In this document: piece by piece, positions 33,881 through 40,889 of the stretch
Numbering within the stretch: position 1 is the first letter of the stretch
Layout: the number at the start of each line of letters is the position of its first letter
Assembly (NCBI GenBank): GCA_016710885.1
Contig: JADJUC010000012.1
Coordinates: 73,006-137,005 of the forward strand
Length of the DNA stretch: 64,000 nt
DNA from: Candidatus Proximibacter danicus
Lineage (GTDB): Bacteria; Pseudomonadota; Gammaproteobacteria; Burkholderiales; Rhodocyclaceae
Direction of reading: 5' to 3'
The notes under the pieces: generated by a model
What the model was told of the DNA's origin: nothing
Database searches by the model: none
Seen by the model: only the letters and a program-made list of their open reading frames with translations
Translations under genes and position numbers: made by a program

Positions 33881-34819
33881 CTACTTCCCCCGCCGCCCCC
33901 GCACCGTTTCCAGGTGCTTGCACAAAATCTCCGTCCCTTCCAGCAGCCGCGGCGTGTGGCGCTGGATCAGTTCCGGTGGCACGAAGAAGAGGTTGTCGCG
34001 CTTCACGGCCTCGATGCTGGTCCATTTCTTCCAGTCGTCGAGCCATTCGGGGCGCGATTCGTCCATGCCGCTGGCGACGATGGCCTCGGGGTTGGCGGCG
34101 ATCACCGCTTCCACGGTCACCGTCGGCGCCAGCTGTTCCAGCTTTTCGAAAACGTTTTCGCCGCCGCACAGGCGGATGGCGTCGGAGATGATCTGGTTCT
34201 TGCCGATGGTCATCAGTGGCTGCTTCCAGATCTGGTAGAAGGTGCGTACCGAGGGCCGCTTGCTGTAGCGCCCGGTGAGCGTTGCCAGCCGCTCGCGAAA
34301 AGCTGTGGCGGCGCCTTGCGCAGTTGCCGTGGTGCCGGCCAACTGGCCGAGGCGCTCTATTTCGCTGGCGACATCCTCGATGCGGTTCGGTTGCGAGATG
34401 TAGATCGGGAAACCCATGCCCTCGAGTTTGTCGATGTGCGCTGCGGCGTTCCCGCTTTGCCAGGCGACGATCAGATCCGGCTTGAGCGCGGCGATGGTTT
34501 CGAGGTCAAAGCGCGAGTAGCCGCCCACTCGCTGGATCTTCTTCGCTGCTTCTGGATAGTCGCTGTATTCCACCGTGCCAACGATCTGCGCGCCGGCGCC
34601 GGCGGCGAACAGGGTTTCGGTCATGTGCGGCGCAAGGCTGATGATGCGCTTTGCCGGCTGCGCGAGACGCACGGTATTGCCGACATCGTCGCGCACGGAG
34701 ACCTCGGCAAATGCGTTTCCGGCGAGGAAACCGCTAACCACAGAGACACAGAGACACAGAGAAAATCCGAAACTCGCGTTATGCATTTCTCTGTGCGCTC
34801 TGTGTCTCTGTGGTGTCAT
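33881..34819 (-). CDS. btuF: Periplasmic cobalamin-binding protein of the B12 ABC importer
   Basis: This protein of about 312 residues has a BtuF core: VRLAQPAKRIISLAPHMTETLFAAGAG, AALKPDLIVAWQSGN, a long central helix, then IWKQPLMTIGKNQIISDAIRLCGG. ATG 34819 overlaps the cobC stop (ATGA); ATG 34786 is also possible. The signal peptide (SFGFSLCLCVSVVSGFLAGNAFA) has its hydrophobic core encoded by the dispersed repeat at 34734-34814; only the last part (FLAGNAFA) is ordinary. Next to cobC and cobD it would salvage cobinamide or B12. No btuC or btuD is present. Confidence 0.85.
   Translation of the reverse strand: MTPQRHRAHREMHNASFGFSLCLCVSVVSGFLAGNAFAEVSVRDDVGNTVRLAQPAKRIISLAPHMTETLFAAGAGAQIVGTVEYSDYPEAAKKIQRVGGYSRFDLETIAALKPDLIVAWQSGNAAAHIDKLEGMGFPIYISQPNRIEDVASEIERLGQLAGTTATAQGAATAFRERLATLTGRYSKRPSVRTFYQIWKQPLMTIGKNQIISDAIRLCGGENVFEKLEQLAPTVTVEAVIAANPEAIVASGMDESRPEWLDDWKKWTSIEAVKRDNLFFVPPELIQRHTPRLLEGTEILCKHLETVRGRRGK
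34734..34814. repeat. Dispersed inverted repeat (ACAGAG/CTCTGTG family), copy B
   Basis: CTAACCACAGAGACACAGAGACACAGAG on the left pairs with CTCTGTGCGCTCTGTGTCTCTGTGGT on the right. It shares arms and the GCATTTCTCTGTG segment with copy A at 15872-15940. This copy lies inside the start of btuF, in frame, and encodes its signal-peptide core. Confidence 0.85.
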
Positions 34820-35814
34820 GGTGTTTTCGTTTTCCATTCTTCGATGGCGGCAGCGAGGCGCTGCCATTCGGTTTCGTTGCCCGGCAGGCCGAAGCGTAGG
34901 CCGGGGATATCTGAAAAAAGGCGGACAAGGATGCCGCGTAGCGCCAGAAAATCATGCAGTGCAGTCGCCTCTGCGCAGGGCAGCCAGTGGAAGAGTGCGT
35001 TGCCGCCACCCTCACCGAGCGGGGCGAGCAGGGCGGCCAGACGTGCGCTCGCGGCAGCGAGCGTGCGGCGCGTTGCCGTCTGCCAGAGACGATCGGCCAA
35101 CGCCGCCGTGGCTACCGCGCGTGATGGATTGCTCACTGCCCACGGGCCGATGGCTTCAGCCATGCGCGCCAGCAAATCGGGCTGGGCAAAGAGGAAGCCG
35201 ACACGCGCGCCGGCCAGCCCGAAGAACTTGCCGAGCGAGCGCAACACGATGAGGTTGGGCGCCGCTTCGGTGCCGGCAACATCGGCCACGCAGTTTTCCG
35301 GATCGGCATCGCCGAAGGCTTCGTCGACGACCAGCGTGCCGCCACGCTTTTTCAACTGGGCGGCAGCGTCGAGCAAATCGTCGCGGGCGAACTGCCGTGC
35401 CGTCGGGTTGTTCGGGTTGCACAACAGGATGTTGGGCGTGGCCGCGGCCAGTGCGCGCGCAAACGTGGCGCCCTGCAGGCGGCGCAGCTTGTGGCCGGCA
35501 CGCTCCCACGCCTGCGGATGCTCGGCATAGATCGGTGTCAGGCAAGCCACGGCCGCACGCGGCAACAGTGCCGGCAGCCACTGGATGGCGGCCTGCGAAC
35601 CGGGCAGGGCGAGCAGGTTGGCGTTGCCGTAATAGGCGGCAGCCGCGGACTCCAGCCCGTCGTTCTCTTCCGGCAGGCGACGCCAGCAATCGGCCGGCAG
35701 CGGCGGCACCGGCCAGGCCTCGGGATTGATACCCGTCGACAGGTCGACCCAATCAGCGAGCGGGATGCCCCACTGCTCGGCGGCCAGGCGCAAACGGCCG
35801 CCGTGTTCAAGCAT
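34816..35814 (-). CDS. cobC: Threonine-phosphate decarboxylase, cobalamin side chain
   Basis: This PLP aminotransferase-fold enzyme makes (R)-1-amino-2-propanol O-phosphate from L-threonine phosphate (CobD in Salmonella naming, CobC in Pseudomonas naming). The 332-residue protein begins MLEHGGRLRLAAEQWG and has DWVDLSTGINPEAWPVP, NILLCNPNNPTAR and the PLP-lysine segment VLRSLGKFFGLAGARVGF. Its start overlaps the end of the cbiB/cobD-type gene by 8 bp and its stop overlaps the btuF start, so the three are coupled. Confidence 0.92.
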   Translation of the reverse strand: MLEHGGRLRLAAEQWGIPLADWVDLSTGINPEAWPVPPLPADCWRRLPEENDGLESAAAAYYGNANLLALPGSQAAIQWLPALLPRAAVACLTPIYAEHPQAWERAGHKLRRLQGATFARALAAATPNILLCNPNNPTARQFARDDLLDAAAQLKKRGGTLVVDEAFGDADPENCVADVAGTEAAPNLIVLRSLGKFFGLAGARVGFLFAQPDLLARMAEAIGPWAVSNPSRAVATAALADRLWQTATRRTLAAASARLAALLAPLGEGGGNALFHWLPCAEATALHDFLALRGILVRLFSDIPGLRFGLPGNETEWQRLAAAIEEWKTKTP

Positions 35815-36760
35815 GGGTGGCTCCGGCAAACAGCGCGGCCAGCGCGATGAGCACACCAATCGCCAAGGCGCCGACCAGCCATAAGCGCAGGCTGCGCCGC
35901 ACCAGTGCCAGTGCGCGCTGGATGTCCAGCGACTGTGGCGCACGCCCTTCGCCGAGCGTCGGTCGCACTTCGAGGTGGCCGTGATAGACGGCCGGGCCGC
36001 CCAGCGAAATCTGCAGCGAGCCCGCGCCGGCAGCCATCACCGGGCCGGCGTTCGGGCTGTCCCAGTGCGGCGCCTGCGCGCGCCAGCAGGCGAGCGAGCG
36101 GCGCGTGTTGCCGAACAGCGCATAGGAGAATGCCGTCAGCCGTGCCGGCAGGTAGTTGAACGCATCGTCCAGCCGCGCAGCGGCGGCGCCGAAACGCAGG
36201 AAACGCTCGTTGCGGTAGCCCCACATCGCATCCAGCGTGTTGGCCAGGCGGAAGAGCAGCGCGCCCGGCCCGCCGAGCAGGAAGAACCAGAACAGCGCGC
36301 CGAAGACGGCGTCGTTGCCGTTCTCCAGCAGCGATTCGACGGCGGCCTTGGCGACGCCCTCCTCGTTAAGCGCCGAGGTGTCGCGCGAGACCATCCAGCC
36401 GACATGCTCGCGCGCGGCCGCTAGGTTGCCGGCATCAAGATCGGCGGCAACGCGCTCGCCGTGTTCCTCCAGCGCCCGGCCGCCGAGTGCGAAACAGAGC
36501 AACAGCGGATGCAGCAGCCAGCCGAAGGGCAGGGTGCATAGCCAACCCGCCAGCACTACCAGCGGCAGCACGGCCAGGCTCCAGGCCAGCAGGCCGAGCA
36601 AGCGCGGACCACCGCCAACATTGAGCCGCCCTTCGATCCGCCCGGCCAGCCAGCCGAAGCCGACCAGCGGGTGCCAGCGCTTCGGCTCGCCGAGCAGGCG
36701 ATCCAGCGTGGCGCCGGCCATGGCGAACAGGGGCAGAAGGATGGGGCTAGGGATGTGCAC
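35807..36760 (-). CDS. cobD: Adenosylcobinamide-phosphate synthase (CbiB type)
   Basis: This 317-residue membrane enzyme joins adenosylcobyric acid to aminopropanol phosphate. Recognised from LDRLLGEPKRWHPLVGFG near the N-terminus, GWMVSRDTSALNEEGVAKAAVESLLENGNDAVFGALFW, and NTLDAMWGYRNERF with HWDSPNAGPVMAAGAG. About five membrane segments are seen. It is the first gene of cobD-cobC-btuF; a MazEF-like module separates it from cobQ. Confidence 0.92.
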   Translation of the reverse strand: MHIPSPILLPLFAMAGATLDRLLGEPKRWHPLVGFGWLAGRIEGRLNVGGGPRLLGLLAWSLAVLPLVVLAGWLCTLPFGWLLHPLLLCFALGGRALEEHGERVAADLDAGNLAAAREHVGWMVSRDTSALNEEGVAKAAVESLLENGNDAVFGALFWFFLLGGPGALLFRLANTLDAMWGYRNERFLRFGAAAARLDDAFNYLPARLTAFSYALFGNTRRSLACWRAQAPHWDSPNAGPVMAAGAGSLQISLGGPAVYHGHLEVRPTLGEGRAPQSLDIQRALALVRRSLRLWLVGALAIGVLIALAALFAGATHA

Positions 36761-36826
36761 GAGGAAGAAGTACGAGCGCAGAAAATGGAAAAATTAAAAA
36801 GAGGCCAGGTGGTGCGAGGGCGGAGT

Positions 36827-37186
36827 CTATCGCGTACCGGCACCTTGCTTCGAAAAAGCGAACACCGAGGCGAAGGCTTTGCGCACGGCTTTTTCATCAG
36901 CGGCGGAAAGATGACCGAGCGCGCCACGTACCAATCGATGGTCAAGCGTGAACAGCTTGAAGCGCACCCGCGACGGTGCAGGCAGGCCGGCGGCGACCAG
37001 ATCAGCCAGCACGCAGTCCTGTGGCCAGGGCGGGTTGTCGGCCGAGGTAATCATCGCCATCACCGAGTGTCCGCTGGGGGCATTGAACTCGGCGCAGGAG
37101 AGAACCAGCGCCGGCCGGTTCTTCGTCGCCGCGCGATCGGTGAAGGGAAATGGCACACGAACGACGTCGAAAGCCTCAAAGCCCAC
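36827..37186 (-). CDS. PemK/MazF-like endoribonuclease toxin
   Basis: With the GTG at 37186 the product is 119 residues: VGFEAFDVVRVPFPFTDRAATKNRPALVLS matches the MazF/PemK barrel (PFPF, RPALVLS), followed by FKLFTLDHRLVRGALGHLS. The long frame to 37306 is not family-like. The start overlaps the antitoxin end by 11 bp. Such toxins cut mRNA at short sequences. Confidence 0.85.
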   Translation of the reverse strand: MGFEAFDVVRVPFPFTDRAATKNRPALVLSCAEFNAPSGHSVMAMITSADNPPWPQDCVLADLVAAGLPAPSRVRFKLFTLDHRLVRGALGHLSAADEKAVRKAFASVFAFSKQGAGTR

Positions 37187-37406
37187 GGTAGGCTTCCTCG
37201 TCGGCAGCGCCCGCCCATTCGTCCGGCGTGCGCTCGGCAGCGCGCAGGGATTCGAGATCGATTGGCTGGATGCGGCGCACGCGCACGCTGCCGTCCGCAG
37301 CGGCATCCCAAGCGATCAGATCGCCCGGCTTGACACCGAGAGCGGCGCGAATTTCCTGCGGTACTGTGGTCTGGCCTTTGGTGGTGATCTTGGCAATGGC
37401 AGTCAT
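37176..37406 (-). CDS. AbrB/MazE-type antitoxin
   Basis: This 76-residue protein has the AbrB fold (AKITTKGQTTVPQEIRAALGVKPGDLIAWDA), the swapped-hairpin DNA-binding half of MazE-type antitoxins, plus a short acidic tail. It overlaps the toxin gene by 11 bp. The module is inserted between cobD and cobQ. Confidence 0.88.
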   Translation of the reverse strand: MTAIAKITTKGQTTVPQEIRAALGVKPGDLIAWDAAADGSVRVRRIQPIDLESLRAAERTPDEWAGAADEEAYRGL

Positions 37407-37409
37407 GAT

Positions 37410-37424
37410 GTAATCCTGTATTAC
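37410..37424. promoter_or_regulatory. Inverted repeat upstream of the MazE-type antitoxin
   Basis: GTAAT (37410-37414) and ATTAC (37420-37424) flank CCTGT, directly upstream of the antitoxin start at 37406. It is a likely operator for autorepression, inferred from symmetry and position. Confidence 0.45.
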
Positions 37425-37522
37425 TTCCTTACCGCATTACGGTACGCCGTGAGGCCGGCAATTGCAAGCGGGCATGCGACAATCCGGGCTTTCCGGAATT
37501 CCCTTTCGACTGTTCCCCGCCG

Positions 37523-39010
37523 ATGGCCTCATTAGTTCCTACCGCGAGCAACGCGACAACGCGCACCCTGATGGTTCAAGGCTGCACCTCCGACGCCGGC
37601 AAGAGCACGCTGGTCGCCGCGCTGTGCCGCATTCTCAAGCGGCGTGGCATTCGCGTTGCCCCGTTCAAGCCGCAGAACATGGCGCTCAATTCCGCCGTCA
37701 CCGTCGACGGTGGCGAGATCGGCCGCGCGCAGGCGCTGCAGGCGCTGGCGGCCGGCCTCGAACCGCATACCGACTTCAACCCGGTGTTGCTCAAACCCAA
37801 TACCGACAAGCGCGCGCAGGTCATCATCCACGGCAAGGCGCTGCAGGATTTCGATGCGGTGGCCTATCACGAGTACAAGCCGCGAGCGATGAAGGCGGTG
37901 CTCGAATCCTACGAGCGGCTGTGCGCGCAATACGAATGCGTGGTCGTCGAGGGGGCTGGCAGCCCGGCCGAGATCAACCTGCGCGACCGCGACATCGCCA
38001 ACATGGGCTTTGCCGAAGCCGTCGACTGCCCGGTGATCCTGATCGCCGACATCGACCGCGGTGGTGTCTTCGCCCATCTCGTCGGCACGCTGGACCTGCT
38101 CTCGCCCTCGGAACAGGCGCGGGTGAAGGGCTTCGTCATCAACCGTTTTCGCGGCGACATCAAGTTGCTCGAATCGGGGCTGGATTGGCTGGAAGAACGC
38201 ACCGGCAAACTGGTGATCGGCGTGCTGCCCTACCTGCACGGGCTGTATCTGGACGCCGAGGATGCGCTGCCGCGCGAGGCGATGAAGAAGGGGGCGACCA
38301 AGCTGAAGGTGATCGCCCCGGCCTTTCCGCGCATCTCCAACCACAACGACCTCGACCCGCTGCGCTTCCACCCCGAAGTCGATTTCCGCTTCATCGGCCC
38401 GAACGAGCCGCCTCCCCCTGCCGACCTGATCGTGCTGCCCGGCTCGAAGGCCGTGCAGGCCGACCTTGCCTGGCTGCGCGCCAACGGCTGGGAAGCGGCG
38501 ATCCACAAGCACCTGCGCTACGGCGGGAAACTGATCGGCATCTGCGGCGGTTTCCAGATGCTGGGCCGGCAGTTGCATGACCGGCTTGGGCTGGAAGGCA
38601 AGCCGGGCAGCAGCGAAGGCCTCGGCCTGCTCGACTGCGAAACGACGCTGGAATCGGAAAAGCAGTTGAAGAACGTGGCCGGCACGCTGAACCTGCCGGG
38701 CCAGCCGGCAGTGAAGGGCTACGAGATTCACATGGGGGTTACGTCGGGTCCGGCGCTGACCACACCGGCAGCGTCTCTCGACGGCGCCGGTGACGGCGCA
38801 ATTTCAGCCGACGGCGCCATTCTCGCCACCTACTGCCACGGCCTGTTCGACGCCCCGGAAGCGCTGGCCGCGCTGTTGCAGTGGGCCGGCGCCGACCTTG
38901 CCGACACCCACTTCGATGCCGCCACACGGCGCGAAGCTGACATCGACCGCCTGGCCGATGCGGTCGATCAGGCGTTCAGGTGGGAGAAGCTGGCCGGGCT
39001 ATTGCCCTGA
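37523..39010 (+). CDS. cobQ: Adenosylcobyric acid synthase CobQ
   Basis: CobQ amidates four side chains of adenosylcobyrinate diamide. The 495-residue protein has an N-terminal P-loop-like domain (VQGCTSDAGKSTLVAALCR, FKPQNMALNSAVTVDGGEIGRAQ), VEGAGSPAEINLRDRDIAN, and a C-terminal glutaminase domain with LIGICGGFQMLGR (Cys) and ATYCHGLFD (His). ATG 37523 is chosen; the frame at 37462 is out of family. No cobalamin riboswitch is evident upstream. It is divergent from the MazEF-like module. Confidence 0.95.
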   Translation: MASLVPTASNATTRTLMVQGCTSDAGKSTLVAALCRILKRRGIRVAPFKPQNMALNSAVTVDGGEIGRAQALQALAAGLEPHTDFNPVLLKPNTDKRAQVIIHGKALQDFDAVAYHEYKPRAMKAVLESYERLCAQYECVVVEGAGSPAEINLRDRDIANMGFAEAVDCPVILIADIDRGGVFAHLVGTLDLLSPSEQARVKGFVINRFRGDIKLLESGLDWLEERTGKLVIGVLPYLHGLYLDAEDALPREAMKKGATKLKVIAPAFPRISNHNDLDPLRFHPEVDFRFIGPNEPPPPADLIVLPGSKAVQADLAWLRANGWEAAIHKHLRYGGKLIGICGGFQMLGRQLHDRLGLEGKPGSSEGLGLLDCETTLESEKQLKNVAGTLNLPGQPAVKGYEIHMGVTSGPALTTPAASLDGAGDGAISADGAILATYCHGLFDAPEALAALLQWAGADLADTHFDAATRREADIDRLADAVDQAFRWEKLAGLLP

Positions 39011-39064
39011 GGGGTGTCTCCGCAAGCGCTGCCAGGCCGCCGCGGGCTTGGCTGTCGCCAAGAA

Positions 39065-39108
39065 TTGACTTGGCCACTTGCCTTGTATAAAGTTACTGAC
39101 CGGTCAGT
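39065..39108 (+). promoter_or_regulatory. Promoter and TetR operator of the RND pump operon
   Basis: TTGACT (39065-39070) and TATAAA (39086-39091) are a possible -35/-10 pair with a 15-bp spacer. Directly after them lies the perfect 14-bp palindrome ACTGACCGGTCAGT (39095-39108), 19 bases before the tetR start. This is a typical place for a TetR repressor to act on its own promoter. Confidence 0.65.
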
Positions 39109-39126
39109 CACTAGAACAACCCCGTT

Positions 39127-39810
39127 ATGGAACACGCTGTTTCCTGCACTTCTGCCGACATCGCAGACCTTGCCAACGCTACCGAGCGCTTGCCGCGTCG
39201 GCGGCGCAAGGATGCGCGTCCGTCCGAGCTGACGGCGGCAGCGCTCGATCTCTTTGTTGAAAAGGGGTTTGCTGCAACCCGCCTTGACGATATCGCCGCC
39301 CGTGCGGGGGTTTCCAAGGGCACCCTCTATCTCTACTTCGATAGCAAGGAGACCCTGTTCAAGGCGGTGATCGCGGAAGGCATTGTGCCTGCGCTAGCCG
39401 CCGCCGAACAGCAACTGGCGGATTATCAAGGAAGCGCCGCCGCACTGTTGCGCAGCCTTCTCCTTGGTTGGTGGCAACAGATTGGCAGTACGCGAATGGG
39501 CGGGGTGGTCAAGCTGATCATTTCCGAGTCGCGCAACTTTCCCGACGTGGCTCAGTATTACCACGATCACGTCATCGTCCGTGGCCGTTCGCTGCTGCGT
39601 AGCGCTTTGCGCCGCGGTATCGATAACGGCGAGTTCCGCAAGATGGATGTCGAATCCTGTATCGACGTCATCATCGCGCCGCTCCTGATGCTGATCATCT
39701 GGCGCTATTCCTTCTGCTTTTGCGGCAACGATATCCAGCCCGACGCCTATATCGACACGCACTTCGACCTCTTGATCAACGGCCTGATGCCGCCGGAGGC
39801 TCGCACATGA
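39127..39810 (+). CDS. TetR-family repressor of the RND pump
   Basis: The 227-residue protein has a TetR helix-turn-helix (LTAAALDLFVEKGFAATRLDDIAARAGVSKGTLYLYFDSKETLF region, residues 37-82) and an all-helical ligand domain of the AcrR/TetR_C type (LGWWQQIGSTRMGGVVKLIISESRNFP). Its stop overlaps the start of the adaptor gene by 4 bp. It probably represses the whole operon from the palindrome at 39095. Confidence 0.9.
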   Translation: MEHAVSCTSADIADLANATERLPRRRRKDARPSELTAAALDLFVEKGFAATRLDDIAARAGVSKGTLYLYFDSKETLFKAVIAEGIVPALAAAEQQLADYQGSAAALLRSLLLGWWQQIGSTRMGGVVKLIISESRNFPDVAQYYHDHVIVRGRSLLRSALRRGIDNGEFRKMDVESCIDVIIAPLLMLIIWRYSFCFCGNDIQPDAYIDTHFDLLINGLMPPEART

Positions 39811-40889
39811 ACCGCCGGATACGTATCTCCAACCTGTCGGCAGCCTGCATCGTCGTGCTGCTTGCCGCTTGCAGTGATCAAGTGGCGAAAGTTGAGCCGC
39901 TGCGCCCGGTATTGACCGAAGTTGTTGGCACCAGCGCTGCAACCGAGGTATTTGCCTATGCCGGTGAGGTTCGTTCCCGGGTGGAGCAGCCGCTCGGATT
40001 TCGCATCGCCGGGAAAATTACGGAGCGCCTGGTCGATGCCGGGGCTGCCATCAAACCCGGGCAGATTCTCGCGCGCCTTGATCCAGCGGATACGGCGCTT
40101 TCGGCCAGTGCCGCAGCGGCCCAGCATCAGCTTGCCGAAGCGGACGCGCGCCGCTACCGCGAATTGCGCCGCCAGAATTTTGTCAGCCAGGCGGCGCTCG
40201 ATAGTCGCGAAACGGCCTTGCAGGCAGCGGCTGCGCAATCCGATCTGGCACGCAACCAGTCGGCCTACACGGTGCTGAAAGCCGACCAGCCGGGGGTTGT
40301 CGGCCAGGTGCTGGCGGAAGTCGGGCAGGTCGTGTCGCCGGGGCAGGCGGTATTCCGCGTCGCGCGTGCCGACACCCTTGAGGTGGCGATTGCCATCCCC
40401 GAAAGTCGCCTGGCGGAAGCGCGCGCGGCGAGTGCCACCGGTCGCGCTGAAGTGACCCTGTGGGCCGACGACGCGCTCCGCTACCGTGGCCAGTTGCGCG
40501 AGATCGCCGCGATGGCAGATCCGGTAACGCGTACCTATGCAGCGCGAGTGAGCATCGCCGATGCCGATCCGCGTGTTGTCTTCGGCATGACCGCCACGGT
40601 CCGCTTTCTTGCCAGCGGCGATTCTGAGCGACTGAGCATTCCGCAATCGGCGCTGTTCCAGAACGATGGCAAACCTGCTGTCTGGCTGGTTGGCGAAGAC
40701 GGCAGCGTGAGCTTGCGCAATGTCGAGGTCTGGCGGTACGCCGACGAGACGGTAGAGCTCAAATCCGGACTCGCCCGTGGCGAACGCATCGTTGTCGCCG
40801 GCGTACACAAACTGACCAGCGGCGAAAAAATCCGCATCGCCGAGCAGCAAGGCAACACGGTGAAAACGCACAACACGCGCGCCAAATGA
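39807..40889 (+). CDS. RND efflux periplasmic adaptor (lipoprotein)
   Basis: This 360-residue membrane-fusion protein has a lipoprotein signal (ACIVVLLAACSDQ; lipid cysteine about residue 21), a biotinyl-lipoyl half-motif VEQPLGFRIAGKITERLVDAGAAIKPGQILARLD (around 52-85), an alpha-hairpin (about 90-150) and beta-barrel/membrane-proximal domains. It bridges the pump at 40886 to an outer-membrane channel, perhaps the TolC at 45096. It overlaps both neighbours by 4 bp. Confidence 0.9.
   Translation: MNRRIRISNLSAACIVVLLAACSDQVAKVEPLRPVLTEVVGTSAATEVFAYAGEVRSRVEQPLGFRIAGKITERLVDAGAAIKPGQILARLDPADTALSASAAAAQHQLAEADARRYRELRRQNFVSQAALDSRETALQAAAAQSDLARNQSAYTVLKADQPGVVGQVLAEVGQVVSPGQAVFRVARADTLEVAIAIPESRLAEARAASATGRAEVTLWADDALRYRGQLREIAAMADPVTRTYAARVSIADADPRVVFGMTATVRFLASGDSERLSIPQSALFQNDGKPAVWLVGEDGSVSLRNVEVWRYADETVELKSGLARGERIVVAGVHKLTSGEKIRIAEQQGNTVKTHNTRAK

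Noticed and set aside
15872..34814. CRISPR array from the repeated ACAGAG/CTCTGTG units
   Set aside because: Only two copies exist, 19 kb apart, and each is an inverted repeat; there are no regular spacers.
37407..37522. Cobalamin riboswitch ahead of cobQ
   Set aside because: The interval is only 116 bases and has no B12-box; it holds the MazE-type operator.
37532..38731. 399-codon minus-strand frame within cobQ
   Set aside because: Shadow of cobQ, whose plus-strand product has all family motifs.
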